A DNA stretch of 64,000 bases, from NCBI RefSeq assembly GCF_040610475.1, contig NZ_JBEXMJ010000001.1, positions 186,001-250,000 of the forward strand. The letters are read 5' to 3'. The notes beneath the pieces were generated by a model. The model did not search any database. It worked only from the letters and a program-made list of their open reading frames with translations, and was not told where the DNA came from. The position numbers were made by a program, and so were the translations under genes. The stretch's first letter is position 1. Each line of letters starts with the position of its first letter. Of the stretch, positions 33,196-41,767 are shown piece by piece. Origin of the DNA: Actinopolymorpha sp. NPDC004070 (GTDB taxonomy: Bacteria > Actinomycetota > Actinomycetes > Propionibacteriales > Actinopolymorphaceae).

Positions 33196-34419
33196 ATGTC
33201 GAAGTCGCAGGTCCTGGAGGTGGCCGGGCGTGAGGTGACCGTCACCAACCCGGACAAGCTGGTCTTCCCTGCCGGTGGCCACACCAAGCTCGACCTGGTG
33301 CGCTACTACCTCGCCGTCGCCGACGGAGCGCTGCGCGGCATCGAGGGCCGCCCGATGATCCTGAAGCGGTTCGTGAAGGGCATCGAGCAGGAGGCGTTCT
33401 TCCAGAAGCGCGCGCCCGGCAACAGGCCGGACTGGGTGGAGGTGGCCGAGCTCCACTACGCCTCCGGGCGTTCCGCGGAGGAAGCCGTGGTGCGCGACGC
33501 CGCCGGACTCGCGTGGGCGATCAACCTCGGCTGCGTCGACCTCAACCCCCACCCGGTCCTCGCGGAGGATCTCGACCACCCCGACGAGCTGCGCATCGAC
33601 CTCGACCCCGTTCCCGGCGTGGAGTGGAAGCAGATCCTCGACGTCGCGCTCGTGTCCCGCGAGGTACTGGAAGACCACGGCCTCATCGCCTGGCCGAAGA
33701 CCTCCGGGTCGCGCGGCTTCCACATCTACGCGCGGACCGAACCCCAGTGGACGTTCCGCGACGTACGGCTCGCCGCGGAGACCGTCGCCCGTGAGGTGGA
33801 GAACCGCGCACCCGATCTCGCCACCAGCAAGTGGTGGAAGGAGGAACGCCAGGGCGTCTTCGTCGACTTCAACCAGAACGCCAAGGACCGCACGGTCGCA
33901 TCAGCGTACTCGGTACGGCCGACACCCGACGCCCGCGTGTCCACCCCGCTGCGGTGGGACGAGGTGCCCGACTGCCGGCCCGAGACGTACACCCTGCCGA
34001 CGGTCCTCGAACGCTACGAAGCACTCGGCGACCCGTGGGTGGGCATCGGCACCTCCCACGGATCCCTGGAACCGCTGCTCGACCTCGCCCGGCGACTCGG
34101 CCCCGCGGAGAAGCCGCCCAAGGGGACCGGCCGCCGGCAACAGACGATGCCGCTGGTGGAGATAGCCCGCGCGAAGACGAAAGAAGAGGCCCTGGAAGGG
34201 CTGGAACGCTGGAAGGCCCGCCACCAAGCCGTGGTGGGGCACCTGGAACCCGCCGACGTCCTGGTCGACGGCATGCGCGGACGGAGCTCGGTCTGGTACC
34301 GCATCCGGGTCAATCTCCAGCACGTCCCCGAGGCGCAACGCCCACCGCAGGAGCCCCTCGAGGTCGACTACGACCCGTGGGCGAACACCCCGTGGGCGCA
34401 GGAACAGGACAACCGGTAG
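33196..34419 (+). CDS. LigD-type DNA polymerase (primase-polymerase) domain protein
   Basis: 407 residues. It matches the polymerase domain of bacterial LigD: EVTVTNPDKLVFPAGGHTKL, DLVRYYLAVADGALRGIEGR, MILKRFVKG, FFQKRAPGNRPDWVEVAELH. The catalytic acidic pair is in LRIDLDPVPGVEWKQ (D about 135 and 137), then LPKTSGSRGFHIY-type motif as AWPKTSGSRGFHIYA, and VFVDFNQNAKDRTVASAYSV. There is no ligase or phosphoesterase domain, so it is a stand-alone polymerase (PolDom). Such proteins fill or ligate gaps in NHEJ with Ku and ligase encoded elsewhere. Confidence 0.92.
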   Translation: MSKSQVLEVAGREVTVTNPDKLVFPAGGHTKLDLVRYYLAVADGALRGIEGRPMILKRFVKGIEQEAFFQKRAPGNRPDWVEVAELHYASGRSAEEAVVRDAAGLAWAINLGCVDLNPHPVLAEDLDHPDELRIDLDPVPGVEWKQILDVALVSREVLEDHGLIAWPKTSGSRGFHIYARTEPQWTFRDVRLAAETVAREVENRAPDLATSKWWKEERQGVFVDFNQNAKDRTVASAYSVRPTPDARVSTPLRWDEVPDCRPETYTLPTVLERYEALGDPWVGIGTSHGSLEPLLDLARRLGPAEKPPKGTGRRQQTMPLVEIARAKTKEEALEGLERWKARHQAVVGHLEPADVLVDGMRGRSSVWYRIRVNLQHVPEAQRPPQEPLEVDYDPWANTPWAQEQDNR

Positions 34420-34675
34420 GGCACCCAGTTCTTCCCACCACGGGCGGACGAACGACGGCACCGGCAGCGGAAAGCGCGGGCGCTCCACACCGGAACCCAC
34501 CCAGAAGCACCCAGGTGCGCGCAGGACCGGCGCCGCGCACGCGACCACAGGTCCAACGGCCCCCAACGGCCGGAAAACCGCGCCCGCAGCAGGCAGGATG
34601 GCGGGCAGTCGACCGTACCCGGTAAGGCATTCCTGCCTGCGCGTAACGATGGAAGCCCGGGACCACGAAGGAGAG
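34420..34675. other. Intergenic region, no gene seen
   Basis: The 256 bp between the polymerase gene and the short leader ORF contain no supported gene or clear stem-loop. A promoter for the sensor gene should lie here, but I see no convincing -35/-10 pair. Confidence 0.4.
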
Positions 34676-34750
34676 ATGCTGGCTCGCGGTGACGACTCCG
34701 GCCCCGGTGCGCGCGAGGATGGGAGAAGAGAAGCGAGGTTTTTCAGGTGA
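34676..34750 (+). CDS. Short leader ORF coupled to the sensor gene
   Basis: 24 codons starting at ATG 34676, with AAGGAG at 34668-34673, the best ribosome site near the sensor gene. It encodes a charged Arg/Gly/Asp peptide. Its TGA overlaps the sensor's GTG (GTGA at 34747-34750), so translation of the sensor may depend on it. Whether the peptide matters or the ORF only delivers ribosomes is unknown. It is not in the sensor's frame. Confidence 0.45.
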   Translation: MLARGDDSGPGAREDGRREARFFR

Positions 34751-36378
34751 CTCTCATCGCGAACGAGCGAGTACGCGGATCCTTGGAACGGATCGCCGAA
34801 TCCGCCGCTGCGCTCACCGACGCGGAGTATTCGGGCATCGTCCTGGTCAACGGGGAGGAACCCGAACTCGCGGTGTCGCACGGCGCGCACCGCCCGACGT
34901 ACGACGCACTGCTGCTCGGCGCGGAGTCCGGCGTGCTGCGTAAGGTGCTCGACGCCGAGGGGCCCACGCAGATCACCGACGTGCACAGCCTGCCCCTGCC
35001 GCGGCAACGGTCACATGGGCACCGGCGTGACCGCGCTGGTGCCGGCGACCGGCCCGATACGCCGGCCGGCGGGCTGCTCGGCGACCGCATCCTGTCCCCG
35101 GAGTGCGGAACCCTGTGCGGGGCGCTGGTCGTGGCCGCGAAGCGCGGTGGCACCTTCACCGACCAGGACGCCGCCGCGGTCACCGTCCTCGCCAACGCGG
35201 CCGGAGCGACGATCGAGCAGGCCCGGATCGCGGCCCGGGAACGCCGGCGCCAGCACTGGCTTTCCACCAGCGCCACCGTGACCAGCCTGCTGCTGAAGCA
35301 CGTCGACCCGAAGGAGGCGCTGCGCGAGATCCTGCGAGGTGGCTTCCGGGAACTGTGCGGTGCCGACGTCTCCGCGGTGATGTGCGCCGACCCGGTCCGG
35401 CCGCACGTACCGCTGATCATCGCCGTGGACGGGTTCGGCATGGACGACTTCCCGGTCACCGAGATGTCGCCGGACAGCCTGACCGCCCGGGTGCTTCGTA
35501 CCGGCGAGGAGATCATCAGCGCCGACCTGTCCACGGTCGAGGGCTACAACCCGCCGGCCCGGTGCGCCGAGCGTCTCGCCTCGATGGGGCCGGGGATGCT
35601 GCTGCCGCTGCAGACGGGGGAGCGGATCCTCGGTGTCCTCGGGGTCGGCTGGCGCCGTGGCTCTCCGGAGGGCCTGGCGGCGCTGGAGCAGAGTGAACAG
35701 GTCGAGCTGGTACGCAGCTTCGCCCGTCAAGCCTCGCTTGCGCTGCTGCGCCTGCACTCGGAGGAGGACCGCGACCAGCTGCTGTTGTTGCGAGAACGCG
35801 ACCGGATCGCCGCCGAGCTGTGCGGCGGTGTGATCGAACGCGTGTCCCAGTCCGAGCTCGACCTGCACAGCGCGCTTGGTCTCAGCCGGCAACCGGAGGT
35901 CCGCAGCCGGCTGCAGTCGGCTGTCGAGAAGCTGGAGGACACGGTACGGGCGATGCGGGACACCGTGTTCCAGACGCCGGACGACGCGGCGACGGACCAG
36001 GCGTCGACCGACTGGCAGCCACTGCTGGAGGAGATCGACTCCGCCTGCTCGGCGGTCGGCCTGCATCCCCGGCTGGTGCTCGCCGGCCACCTGGACCGGA
36101 CGACCGTCGTCAGGTCGGTGCGCGGTGAACTCGCCACCGCGGTCAGGCATTCGCTCGCACTCACCCCGCACCTCTCACCGACGTCGGTGGAGGTGTGCAT
36201 CGAGGTCACGGTGGACCATCTCGTGCTGACCGTCTCCGACCAGACACCCCCGCAGGCAGCGACCATCGAGGCGGAACGCATTGCCTGGCTGGAAGACCGC
36301 GCCCGCGAATGCGGCGCCCGGGTCACCGTGTCTCAGAGCGAGGACCAGGCCCGCATCGAATGGCACCTCCCCACCTGA
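34747..36378 (+). CDS. GAF sensor, degenerate DevS-like histidine kinase
   Basis: 543 residues. Two GAF domains occupy residues 12-165 and 175-335; GTFTDQDAAAVTVLANAAGA marks the end of the first. A HisKA_3-type dimerisation helix follows: RERDRIAAELCGGVIERVSQ, where the phospho-acceptor His of the normal E-R-x-R-I-A-x-D-L-H is Cys359. The ATPase domain keeps only a shortened N-box-like stretch (GELATAVRHSLALTPHLSPT) and lacks the G-boxes, so it is probably not a kinase. Residues 85-110 look scrambled compared with normal GAF loops, possibly by a local frameshift. Confidence 0.75.
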   Translation: MTLIANERVRGSLERIAESAAALTDAEYSGIVLVNGEEPELAVSHGAHRPTYDALLLGAESGVLRKVLDAEGPTQITDVHSLPLPRQRSHGHRRDRAGAGDRPDTPAGGLLGDRILSPECGTLCGALVVAAKRGGTFTDQDAAAVTVLANAAGATIEQARIAARERRRQHWLSTSATVTSLLLKHVDPKEALREILRGGFRELCGADVSAVMCADPVRPHVPLIIAVDGFGMDDFPVTEMSPDSLTARVLRTGEEIISADLSTVEGYNPPARCAERLASMGPGMLLPLQTGERILGVLGVGWRRGSPEGLAALEQSEQVELVRSFARQASLALLRLHSEEDRDQLLLLRERDRIAAELCGGVIERVSQSELDLHSALGLSRQPEVRSRLQSAVEKLEDTVRAMRDTVFQTPDDAATDQASTDWQPLLEEIDSACSAVGLHPRLVLAGHLDRTTVVRSVRGELATAVRHSLALTPHLSPTSVEVCIEVTVDHLVLTVSDQTPPQAATIEAERIAWLEDRARECGARVTVSQSEDQARIEWHLPT

Positions 36379-36384
36379 GCGGGT

Positions 36385-36420
36385 GAGCGGGCCGCCGGAC
36401 GGGCGGCGGACGACCCGCTC
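36385..36420. terminator. Stem-loop between convergent sensor and ABC genes
   Basis: GAGCGGG (36385-36391) pairs with CCCGCTC (36414-36420), and an inner CCGCC/GGCGG stem (36392-36396 and 36402-36406) sits within. It lies between two convergent stop codons and may serve both transcripts. Confidence 0.5.
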
Positions 36421-36427
36421 ATGGACC

Positions 36428-39400
36428 TCAGGCGGAGACGACTCCCGAGCTGGGGGCGTGTGCTGGTTCGGCGCCGGAGTAGACCCGCCACAGCTGCGCG
36501 TACCGGCCACCGGCGGCCACCAGGTCCCGGTGCGTGCCGTCCTCCACCACCTGACCGTGGTCGACCACGACGATCCGGTCGGCGCGTTCGGCGGTGGTGA
36601 GCCGGTGTGCGATGAGCAGCGTGGTCCGCTGCCGGGTCAGCGTCTCCGTCGCCTGGATCACCAGCGCCTCGGTGCCGGGGTCGAGCGCCGCGGTCGCCTC
36701 GTCCAGCAACAGGATGTCGGGGTCGACGAGGTACGCCCGGGCCAGCGCGAGCAGCTGCCGCTGCCCGGCGGACAGGTTGCGCCCGCGTTCGCCCACCGTG
36801 TGGAGGTAGCCGTCCCGCATCCGCGCGACCGCCTGGTGCGCACCCACCGCTCGCGCGGCCGCCTCGACCTCGGCGTCGGTCGCTTCCGGCCGCCCGTACG
36901 CGATCGCGTCGCGGACCGTGCCGGGGAAGAGGAACGCCTCCTGGGGCACGTAACCGAGCCGGTGGCGGTAGCCGTCGAGGTCGAGCTCGCGCACGTCGGT
37001 GCCGTCCACCCGGACGGCACCGCCGGTCGGGTCGTAGAACCGCGCTACCAGCTTCACCAGCGTGGTCTTCCCGGCGCCGGTCTCGCCGACGAGCGCGACC
37101 GTCTCGCCCGCGCGCACCCGAAGGTCGATGCCGGACAGGGCGTCGCCCGCGGCGTTCTGGTAGTGGAACCGCACGTCGTCGAAGACGATCTCGCCGGTGA
37201 GCCGGCCGACCTCCTTCGGGTGCTCGGCCTGCGGTGTCGTGGTGGGGGTGCGCAGCAGTTCACCGATGCGGCGCAGGCCGACGCGGGCCTGCTGGTAGCC
37301 GTCGAAGACCTGGGAGAGCTGCTGTACGGGGGAGAAGAACAGGTCGAGGTAGAGCAGGTAGGCGATCAGCGCACCGGCGGTGAGGCTGCCGTTGTGCACC
37401 AGCCCGGCACCCACACCGAGGACGACCGACGCCGCGGCCAGGTTGAGGAACTGCACGAACGGGAAGTACGTGCCGATGTAGCGCTGGGCCCGCAACCTGC
37501 TGATCCGGTAGGCGTCGCTCTTCTCCTCGAACCGGTTGGCGTTGTGCTCCTCCCGGCCGAACGCCTGAGCCACCCGCATCCCGGCGACGTTCTCCTGCAA
37601 GCTGGTGTTGACAACGCTGATCCGCTCTCGTGCCTCCTGGTATGCGATCGAGGACTTGGCCCGGAAGATCAGCGTGGCCACGATCAGCACCGGCATCAAC
37701 GAGAGGACCGCGAGGGCGAGCTCCCAGTTGATCCACACCAGCGCGACCAGGACGCCCACGAACTGCAGGATCGCCACCACCGCGGTCAGCAGTGAGGTCT
37801 GCAGGAACGACGAGAGTGCGTCGATGTCGGTGGTCATCCGGGTCATGATCCGGCCACCCATCTCGCGTTCGTAGTAGTCGAGCCCGAGCCGCTGCAGATG
37901 GGCGAACAGCTTGACCCGCAGCGAGTACAGCACGCGTTCGCCGGTACGGCCGGCCACCCTGGTCTGGGCCATGTTGATCAGCCAGTCGGTGATCACGATG
38001 CCGAGCGCGGCCGCCGCGGCCACCAGGACGACCGAGACCGCCTGCCGCTGCACGCCCGCGTCCACTCCGTGCCGGATCAGCAGTGGCAGGCACAGCGAGG
38101 CGATCGCGTCGGCCGCCACCAGCACCAGCGCCAGCAGCAGCGGCCGACTGAACGGCCGGAGCGTGCGCGGCAGGGTGAAGCCAGGATCGGGCTTCTGCGC
38201 GTCCTCCATGCTGACCCCGGGGACGTCGCGGACCGGCGGCAGCTTCGCCACCTGGGCCAGCACTTCCGGGGTCGGCGGCATGCTGGCCAGCCAGCCGCCG
38301 CCCACGCCGCCACCGCCACCGCGACCTCCGCCGCCACCGAACCCGCCGCCGAGACCGGTGGCCTGCTGCACCCGGGTCAGGTGGCTGGGCGTGTCGTCGC
38401 CGCGGCGTACCCACAGGGCGGGGGTGATCCCGTCGACCTGGGTGTCAACCGCGGCTTGCTCATCCTCGACCTCGGTTTCGCCGGCCTCGATACCCTCGGC
38501 ATCCTCACCGGGTCCGGACAGCAGCAGGCGGTAGAGCGCGCACCTGCTGGTCAGTTCCTCGTCGGTGCCGACGTCGACGACGCGTCCCTCGTCGAGCACG
38601 GCGATCCGGTCGGCCAACTGCAGCGTCGAACGCCGGTGGGCGATGATGATCGTGGTCCGCCCGGCCATCACCTGGCGCAGGGTGGCGTGGATCTCCGCCT
38701 CGGTCTGGGAGTCGACCGCCGACGTCGCGTCGTCGAGCACCAGCAGGGTCGGGTCGCTGAGCAGCGCGCGGGCCAGCGCGACTCGCTGCCGCTGCCCGCC
38801 GGACAGCGTGAGCCCGCGTTCGCCGACCACGGTGTCGTAGCTGTCGGGCAGCGCCTCGATGAAGTCGGTGGCCTCCGCGGCGCGGGCGGCGGCGCGCACC
38901 TGTTCGTCGGTGGCGTCCGGACGACCGTAGGCGATGTTGGAACGCACGGTGTCGGAGAACAGGAAGCTGTCCTCGAACACCAGGCCGATCCGGGCCCGCA
39001 GCGAGCTGAGGGTGAGGTCGCGGACGTCGTGCCCGTCGACCAGGACCGAGCCCCGCTGTACGTCGTAGAAGCGCGGAAGCAGTTGCGAGATCGTCGACTT
39101 GCCCGATCCTGCCGTACCCACCAGCGCCACCGTCTCACCGGCGTTCACCCGCAGAGAAAGGCCCGACAGCACCGGGTCGGAGGCGAAGTAGCCGAACGAC
39201 ACGTCGCGCAGCTCGACCGCGCCGGGACCCACCGGGAGCTCGATCGCGTCCGGCTTCTCGGTGATCACCGGCCGGGAGTCGATCACCTCGAACACCCGGA
39301 TGACGCTCGCCCGGGCCTGCTGGCTCATGACCAGGAAGTTGGACAGCATCCGCACCGGCGCGACGAGCTGGCTCAGGTAGCTGGAGAACGCCAGGAAGGT

Positions 39401-40378
39401 GCCGAGGGTGATGTTGCCGCGTACGGCGAGATAACCGCCGAGGGCGAGGATGCCGACCTGGCCCAGCAGCGGGACCGCCTGCAGCGTGGGCCCGTAGCGG
39501 CTGGTCAGCCGGATCGCCCGCAGCCGGGAGCCGAACAGGTTGCGCGCCTGGCGTTCGAGCCGGCCGAGCTCGCGGCGTTCCTGGCCGAAGCCCTTCACGA
39601 CCCGGACGCCGGTGACCGTGGAGTCGACGATGCCGGCGACCTCCGCCGCCTGCTGCTGGGCGTCCCACGTGGCCGGGAACAACCGGCTGCGGCTGTGGTA
39701 GCCGATCAGCAACAGCGCCGGCGCCACCGCGAGCGCGACCAGCGTCAGCAGCGGCGACAGCCACACCATGATGGACAGCGAGATGACGAACAGCAGGATG
39801 TTGCCCAGCATCATCGGCAGCATCTGCAGCAGGCCCTGCACCATCATGATGTCGCTGATCGACCGGCTGACCACCTGCCCGGTGTGCAGCTCGTCCTGGC
39901 GGGCGCCGTCCAGCTTCGACAGCGCGCGGAAGAGGTCGCCGCGGATGGTGTGCTGGACGTCGAGCGCGAGCCGGCCACCCAGGTAGCGGCGTACGAAACC
40001 CGCGCCGAACGTCGTCAGGCCCAGCACGAGCATGACGCCGATCCACGGCAGCATCGGCGCACTCCGGGCGATGATCACGTTGTCGACGATCTGGCGCTGG
40101 ACGAGTGGGACGAACGCGCTCGCGGCCATGGCCACGATCGCCCCGCCGAAGCTGGCGAAGACCAGCGGCCTGGACCGCCAGCAGTAGCGGGCGAGCCGGC
40201 GTACCCACCGGTCGGCGGAGGATTCGCCGGGAGCTCCGGGTGTGCCCGGGCGGCCGGGCTTGCCGGACTGGTCAGGGTGTGCGGGCTGGTCAGGGTGTGC
40301 GGGCTGGCTGTTGCCGGCGGACGGGCGCCGGCCCGGCTGCGGGGAGCCGTTGGACGAGGTTGTCGTGGCGGCGGTCAT
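36428..40378 (-). CDS. Fused double ABC exporter (TMD-NBD-TMD-NBD)
   Basis: 1316 residues joining two half-transporters. TMD1 residues about 60-370; NBD1 has Walker A VGTAGSGKST (about 423) and signature LSGGQRQRVALARA (about 526). A Gly-rich linker (about 680-700) precedes TMD2. NBD2 has Walker A VGETGAGKTT (about 1093) and signature LSAGQRQLLALARA (about 1203). NBD1's Walker B reads LLVLDDATS, with Asp in place of the catalytic Glu, while NBD2 has LLLDEATA. That asymmetry is typical of heterodimeric exporters, here fused into one chain. The Pro/Gln-rich N-terminus is disordered. It overlaps the MarR stop (ATGA). Confidence 0.92.
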   Translation of the reverse strand: MTAATTTSSNGSPQPGRRPSAGNSQPAHPDQPAHPDQSGKPGRPGTPGAPGESSADRWVRRLARYCWRSRPLVFASFGGAIVAMAASAFVPLVQRQIVDNVIIARSAPMLPWIGVMLVLGLTTFGAGFVRRYLGGRLALDVQHTIRGDLFRALSKLDGARQDELHTGQVVSRSISDIMMVQGLLQMLPMMLGNILLFVISLSIMVWLSPLLTLVALAVAPALLLIGYHSRSRLFPATWDAQQQAAEVAGIVDSTVTGVRVVKGFGQERRELGRLERQARNLFGSRLRAIRLTSRYGPTLQAVPLLGQVGILALGGYLAVRGNITLGTFLAFSSYLSQLVAPVRMLSNFLVMSQQARASVIRVFEVIDSRPVITEKPDAIELPVGPGAVELRDVSFGYFASDPVLSGLSLRVNAGETVALVGTAGSGKSTISQLLPRFYDVQRGSVLVDGHDVRDLTLSSLRARIGLVFEDSFLFSDTVRSNIAYGRPDATDEQVRAAARAAEATDFIEALPDSYDTVVGERGLTLSGGQRQRVALARALLSDPTLLVLDDATSAVDSQTEAEIHATLRQVMAGRTTIIIAHRRSTLQLADRIAVLDEGRVVDVGTDEELTSRCALYRLLLSGPGEDAEGIEAGETEVEDEQAAVDTQVDGITPALWVRRGDDTPSHLTRVQQATGLGGGFGGGGGRGGGGGVGGGWLASMPPTPEVLAQVAKLPPVRDVPGVSMEDAQKPDPGFTLPRTLRPFSRPLLLALVLVAADAIASLCLPLLIRHGVDAGVQRQAVSVVLVAAAAALGIVITDWLINMAQTRVAGRTGERVLYSLRVKLFAHLQRLGLDYYEREMGGRIMTRMTTDIDALSSFLQTSLLTAVVAILQFVGVLVALVWINWELALAVLSLMPVLIVATLIFRAKSSIAYQEARERISVVNTSLQENVAGMRVAQAFGREEHNANRFEEKSDAYRISRLRAQRYIGTYFPFVQFLNLAAASVVLGVGAGLVHNGSLTAGALIAYLLYLDLFFSPVQQLSQVFDGYQQARVGLRRIGELLRTPTTTPQAEHPKEVGRLTGEIVFDDVRFHYQNAAGDALSGIDLRVRAGETVALVGETGAGKTTLVKLVARFYDPTGGAVRVDGTDVRELDLDGYRHRLGYVPQEAFLFPGTVRDAIAYGRPEATDAEVEAAARAVGAHQAVARMRDGYLHTVGERGRNLSAGQRQLLALARAYLVDPDILLLDEATAALDPGTEALVIQATETLTRQRTTLLIAHRLTTAERADRIVVVDHGQVVEDGTHRDLVAAGGRYAQLWRVYSGAEPAHAPSSGVVSA

Positions 40379-40917
40379 CTGGTGGTGGGCACCTCGGCTT
40401 CCGGCGACGGTGAGGTCTGGAGGTCTGTTGCTTCCTTCGGGGCGCGGGCCTGCGCGGCGGCTGGGTCCTTCGCGGTGCGGGCCTTCGCGGCGGGGGAGTG
40501 CCGGGCCCAGCGCGCGTCCATCGCGTCGTCGACCTCGGCGAGCTGGCTGAGCAGGGCGTCCGGGGCGGAGATCTCCGCCAGCAGCGGGCGCAACCGGTCG
40601 CCGTAGGCGGCCTCGGCCTGGGCGAGCGCTTCCCGTCCCTGGTCGGTGAGGGCGAGGCGGACGACGCGCCGGTCACCGGGTTCGCCCCGCCGGGTGAGCA
40701 GTCCGGCGGCGACGAGCCCGTCCACGACGACGGTGATCGCGGGTTTGCTGGTGGCGAGCCGGGTGGCGATGTGGGTGGAGCGTTCGGTCCCCCGGGAGAC
40801 CAGCTCCAGGATCCGGAACTGCGCGAGGCTCAGCCCGGCGTCGGCCCGCTCCAGCAACCGCGCCAATCGGACGATCGCGCGCACGGCACGCTCGACCGAA
40901 GGTTCGTCATCTTTCAC
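40375..40917 (-). CDS. MarR family transcriptional regulator
   Basis: 180 residues. The winged helix is at 30-110: LSLAQFRILELVSRGTERST, HIATRLATSKPAITVVVDGL, TRRGEPGDRRVVRLALTDQG. The C-terminal 50 residues are an Ala/Lys/Pro-rich disordered tail. GTG start, apparently leaderless. It overlaps the ABC exporter start by four bases, so it almost certainly controls that exporter in response to one of its substrates. Confidence 0.88.
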   Translation of the reverse strand: MKDDEPSVERAVRAIVRLARLLERADAGLSLAQFRILELVSRGTERSTHIATRLATSKPAITVVVDGLVAAGLLTRRGEPGDRRVVRLALTDQGREALAQAEAAYGDRLRPLLAEISAPDALLSQLAEVDDAMDARWARHSPAAKARTAKDPAAAQARAPKEATDLQTSPSPEAEVPTTR

Positions 40918-40918
40918 A

Positions 40919-40939
40919 GTTAAGGAGGCTAACCGTTAG
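40919..40939 (-). promoter_or_regulatory. Inverted repeats overlapping the MarR -10 box
   Basis: Two inverted repeats overlap: CTAAC-C-GTTAG (40929-40939) and GTTA-AGGAGGC-TAAC (40919-40933 in all). On the minus strand TAGCCT lies eight bases before the GTG start and fits a -10 box, giving a nearly leaderless message. MarR binding here would block its own promoter. Confidence 0.5.
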
Positions 40940-41111
40940 GGCGGCGAATGTCCCACGGCCCCGGCCTGTTCCGGCCAGCGCGGGACGTCCCTCCCTGCGC
41001 ACGTCGCCTGGCAATCCCACGTTTCCCGGACACCTCGGACACGCGGGCGTGCTAATTTGGGCGAGTGACCAAATCAGCGGAACGGCTCCTCGCACGAGAG
41101 GAGGAGACGTC

Positions 41112-41591
41112 ATGAAGGTCCTCGACGCCCCGCAGCCGCCGAGCGGACTCCGCCGGCTCTTCTTCCGGTCGCCCATCCACCTCTACCGGGCACACCTCGG
41201 CTGGTTGCTGGGCGGCCGGTTCATGCTGCTCACCCACACCGGCCGGGTGTCGGGCCGCCCGCGCCGGGTGGTGATCGAGGCGATCGACCACGACCCGCGC
41301 GACGGGAGTTACGTCGGGCCGTCGGGGTACGGGCGGCGCTCGGACTGGTACCGCAACATCCTCGCCAACCCCGACGTGACCGTTCAGGTCGGCCGGGGCG
41401 CACAGGCGATGACCGCGACTCCGCTGCCGCCGTCGGAGGGCGGGGAGCTGATGGCTCGTTACGCCGTACGGTATCCGCGGCTCGCGCCCAGGCTGGCCAG
41501 GTTCATGGGCTTCGAGGTGGACGGCAGCCAGGACGACTACCGCGCCGTCGGCGAGCGAATCTCCTTCGTCCGCTTCACCCCTTCTCGCTAG
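41112..41591 (+). CDS. Deazaflavin (F420)-dependent nitroreductase family protein
   Basis: 159 residues, Ddn-like split-barrel: LGGRFMLLTHTGRVSGRPRR, VVIEAIDHDPRDGSYVGPSG, YGRRSDWYRNILANPDVTVQ. These use reduced F420 to reduce quinones or nitro compounds. ATG 41112; the open frame upstream is a shadow. No close partner gene. Confidence 0.87.
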   Translation: MKVLDAPQPPSGLRRLFFRSPIHLYRAHLGWLLGGRFMLLTHTGRVSGRPRRVVIEAIDHDPRDGSYVGPSGYGRRSDWYRNILANPDVTVQVGRGAQAMTATPLPPSEGGELMARYAVRYPRLAPRLARFMGFEVDGSQDDYRAVGERISFVRFTPSR

Positions 41592-41767
41592 GGCGCGTTT
41601 CGGCGTAGGGCGCCGGTGAAACGAGTGGCTCATCCGCGTGCGGCTGGCAAGGCGGAGGAGGAGTCGCGTAGCGGTGTTCTACGCGCGACGATGACAACGC
41701 AGCCAGGCGTGATGCGGGGAGTGACGAGTCAGGCGGTCTACGTCGAGACGTGGCCTATCATCTCCGG
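41592..41767. other. Structured non-coding element
   Basis: Between two genes sits a 176-bp tract that does not read as protein and has strong local structure: GTCGCGTAG (41663-41671) pairs with CTACGCGCGAC (41679-41689) with a 2-base bulge, and GGCTG/CAGCC form a wider stem around it. Minus-strand reading CGCATCACGCCTGGCTGCGT recalls repeated intergenic elements, but I cannot prove a second copy. A small RNA, a repeat element or a fossil IS end are all possible. Confidence 0.45.

Noticed and set aside
37898..40606. A 902-codon plus-strand open frame
   Set aside because: Antisense shadow of the fused ABC exporter and MarR genes.
41049..41111. Upstream extension of the Ddn-like gene
   Set aside because: The added residues lack the fold's start and the sequence there reads as promoter/leader; the ATG at 41112 begins the domain.
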